Below are positions 5,379 to 6,334 of a DNA stretch of 6,334 nt, piece by piece. The stretch spans positions 1-6,334 of the forward strand of contig CACZTF010000047.1 in the NCBI GenBank assembly GCA_902784025.1, written 5' to 3'. Below the pieces are notes generated by a model. The model was not told where the DNA came from. It saw only the letters and a list, made by a program, of their open reading frames with translations, and ran no database searches. A program made the translations under genes and the position numbers. The first letter of the stretch is position 1. Each line of letters starts with the position of its first letter. The stretch is from an uncultured Lachnospiraceae bacterium. GTDB lineage: Bacteria > Bacillota > Clostridia > Lachnospirales > Lachnospiraceae.

Positions 5379-5407
5379 CATATACATTATTATAATTAAA
5401 TAATCAA
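5379..5407 (-). promoter_or_regulatory. Candidate promoter of the popT operon
   Basis: On the minus strand TTGATT (5402-5407) and TATATG (5379-5384) are 17 bases apart, each a 4/6 match to consensus. A better isolated -10 hexamer, TATAAT, lies in the same AT-rich stretch but lacks a good -35 box. The exact promoter is uncertain. The 230-base gap after dapL makes an independent popT promoter plausible. Start near 5372 would place the hairpin at 5340-5366 at the beginning of the transcript. Confidence 0.3.
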
Positions 5408-5439
5408 CAAATAAATCCCATAACCGGTACAAGTTTCAC

Positions 5440-5466
5440 AAAAAACTCACGGTAATCGTACGCAAG
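5440..5466 (-). terminator. Weak candidate terminator after dapL
   Basis: On the minus strand CTTGCG and CGTGAG can pair (6 pairs, two of them wobbles) around a 9-base loop, followed by TTTTTT (5445-5440). It lies about 50 bases after the dapL stop. The stem is weak; read-through into popT is possible. Confidence 0.3.
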
Positions 5467-5514
5467 ACAAAGATACGAAATAAAATGGTCATATATATCC
5501 TGCTCTTTAAAAGA

Positions 5515-6334
5515 TCAGATCTTCCTGATCCTCTCGATCGCCTCTTTTGTATTTTCATGGGTTCCGAAAGCTGTAAGCCTGAAGAATCCCTCTCCGCTGG
5601 GACCGAAGCCTGAGCCGGGAGTACCCACCACGCTGGCCCCTTCAAGAAGCTTGTCAAAGAACTCCCAGGAGGAAAGATCTCCGGGTGTCTTAAGCCAGAT
5701 ATAAGGAGCGTCCACGCCGCCATAGACAGTATATCCCATATCTTCAAGAGATTCACGAATGAGCTTTGCATTCTCCATATAGTATGCTACCAGCTCCTTA
5801 ACCTCCTTCTGCCCTTGTTCGGAGTAAACTGCCTCACCCGCTCTCTGGATAATGTAAGGAGCTCCGTTAAATTTAGTTCCCTGGCGTCTTGCCCAAAGAT
5901 CCTTAAGCTTCATATGACCAAACTCCAGTTCCTTGGGAACAACTGTAAATCCAAGACGTGTTCCGGTAAATCCCGCGTTCTTGGAAAAGGAACGCATCTC
6001 TATTGCACAGGTTTTTGCGCCCTCACACTCGTAGATAGAATGCGCTACATTCTCATTTGATATATATGCCTCATAAGCCGCATCATAAATTATAAGGGCT
6101 CCCATGGTATTTGCGTAATCTACCCACTCCTGAAGTTCCGACTTGGGTATAGTAGAGCCTGTGGGGTTGTTGGGGAAGCAAAGATATATCACGTCCGGAG
6201 TCTCCCCGGGAAGCTGGGGCACAAACAGGTTCTTCTCGGTGCAGGGCATATAGATAACATCTGTCCACTCTTCCTCGATAGCATCAAATACACCTGTCCT
6301 GCCGGCAATAGCGTTACTATCGATGTATACCGGG
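5515..6334 (-). CDS. dapL: LL-diaminopimelate aminotransferase DapL, C-terminal two thirds
   Basis: DapL converts tetrahydrodipicolinate and glutamate directly to LL-2,6-diaminopimelate, a short cut in the lysine and peptidoglycan pathway found in Clostridia, chlamydiae, plants and others. It is a cytoplasmic PLP-dependent class I/II aminotransferase dimer. The window holds 272 codons and the reading frame stays open to the right edge, beginning at PVYIDSNAIAGRTG; about 130 N-terminal residues are missing against a usual length near 400. Visible motifs are CFPNNPTG (N56 in fragment numbering), YDAAYEAY with D84 and Y87 for cofactor contacts, and SFSKNAGFTGTRLGF with the PLP lysine K118. The SKNAGFTGTR signature separates DapL from ordinary aspartate aminotransferases. 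The C-terminus, ending IERIRKI, is complete. It is transcribed in the same direction as popT, 230 bases upstream of it. Confidence 0.95.
   Translation of the reverse strand, partial: PVYIDSNAIAGRTGVFDAIEEEWTDVIYMPCTEKNLFVPQLPGETPDVIYLCFPNNPTGSTIPKSELQEWVDYANTMGALIIYDAAYEAYISNENVAHSIYECEGAKTCAIEMRSFSKNAGFTGTRLGFTVVPKELEFGHMKLKDLWARRQGTKFNGAPYIIQRAGEAVYSEQGQKEVKELVAYYMENAKLIRESLEDMGYTVYGGVDAPYIWLKTPGDLSSWEFFDKLLEGASVVGTPGSGFGPSGEGFFRLTAFGTHENTKEAIERIRKI

Noticed and set aside
5436..5492. An 18-codon minus-strand open frame between dapL and popT, with AGGA 5 bases before its ATG
   Set aside because: It is very short, has no recognisable composition or conserved motif, and chance occurrence in this spacer is likely.
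1..6334. Search by eye for tRNA or rRNA genes, CRISPR arrays, insertion sequences, prophage or defence genes
   Set aside because: None was seen. The non-coding stretches are all under 300 bases and are accounted for by promoters, leaders and terminators.

Overview
The window looks like chromosomal DNA from a fermentative anaerobe of the Clostridia, most likely Lachnospiraceae (Butyrivibrio/Roseburia-like). The reasons are an [FeFe]-hydrogenase maturation gene next to a TM1266-type hydrogenase regulator, the LL-diaminopimelate aminotransferase (DapL) route to lysine and cell wall, a DUF368/PopT lipid-carrier transporter, strong GGAGG-type ribosome binding sites, and AT-rich intergenic DNA around moderately AT-rich genes. 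This placement is an inference from gene content, not a database match.

Left part (1-2391). A truncated ArsR/SmtB-type repressor gene reads leftward off the edge. It has a clear promoter and a TGAA-N6-TTCA palindrome over its transcription start. Divergent from it, reading rightward, are a small TM1266-family putative hydrogenase regulator (313-558) and then hydG (820-2268), the radical SAM tyrosine lyase that supplies CO and cyanide for the H-cluster. The 261-base gap between them is not empty. It holds an inverted repeat, a sigma-70-like promoter, a long imperfect hairpin and a duplicated 16-17 base segment just before the hydG start. Neither hydE, hydF nor a hydrogenase structural gene lies in the window.

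Middle (2296-2391). The hydG unit and a leftward operon converge here. Two hairpins lie side by side, each with a T-tract on the opposite strand, so each transcript appears to have its own terminator.

Right part (2390-5284, all minus strand). A compact unit is transcribed in the order popT (undecaprenyl-phosphate transporter), a lactate/malate dehydrogenase family gene, then a membrane-anchored short-chain dehydrogenase. The dehydrogenase start is best placed at a GTG (4257) with a strong ribosome binding site inside the end of popT, so the two genes overlap by 38 bases. The dehydrogenase carries Arg at the position that classically separates malate from lactate dehydrogenases, so its usual 'lactate dehydrogenase' label deserves checking. 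The popT leader contains a strong RNA hairpin. Upstream of it (5515-6334) is the 3' two thirds of dapL, which runs off the right edge.

Functionally the window combines fermentative redox disposal (hydrogenase maturation, a lactate/malate dehydrogenase) with cell-envelope supply (DapL makes diaminopimelate; PopT recycles the lipid carrier). These are mostly well-known families. I do not see a clear novel multi-gene system. The most unusual points are the dehydrogenase specificity residue, the popT/dehydrogenase overlap and the structured leaders of hydG and popT.
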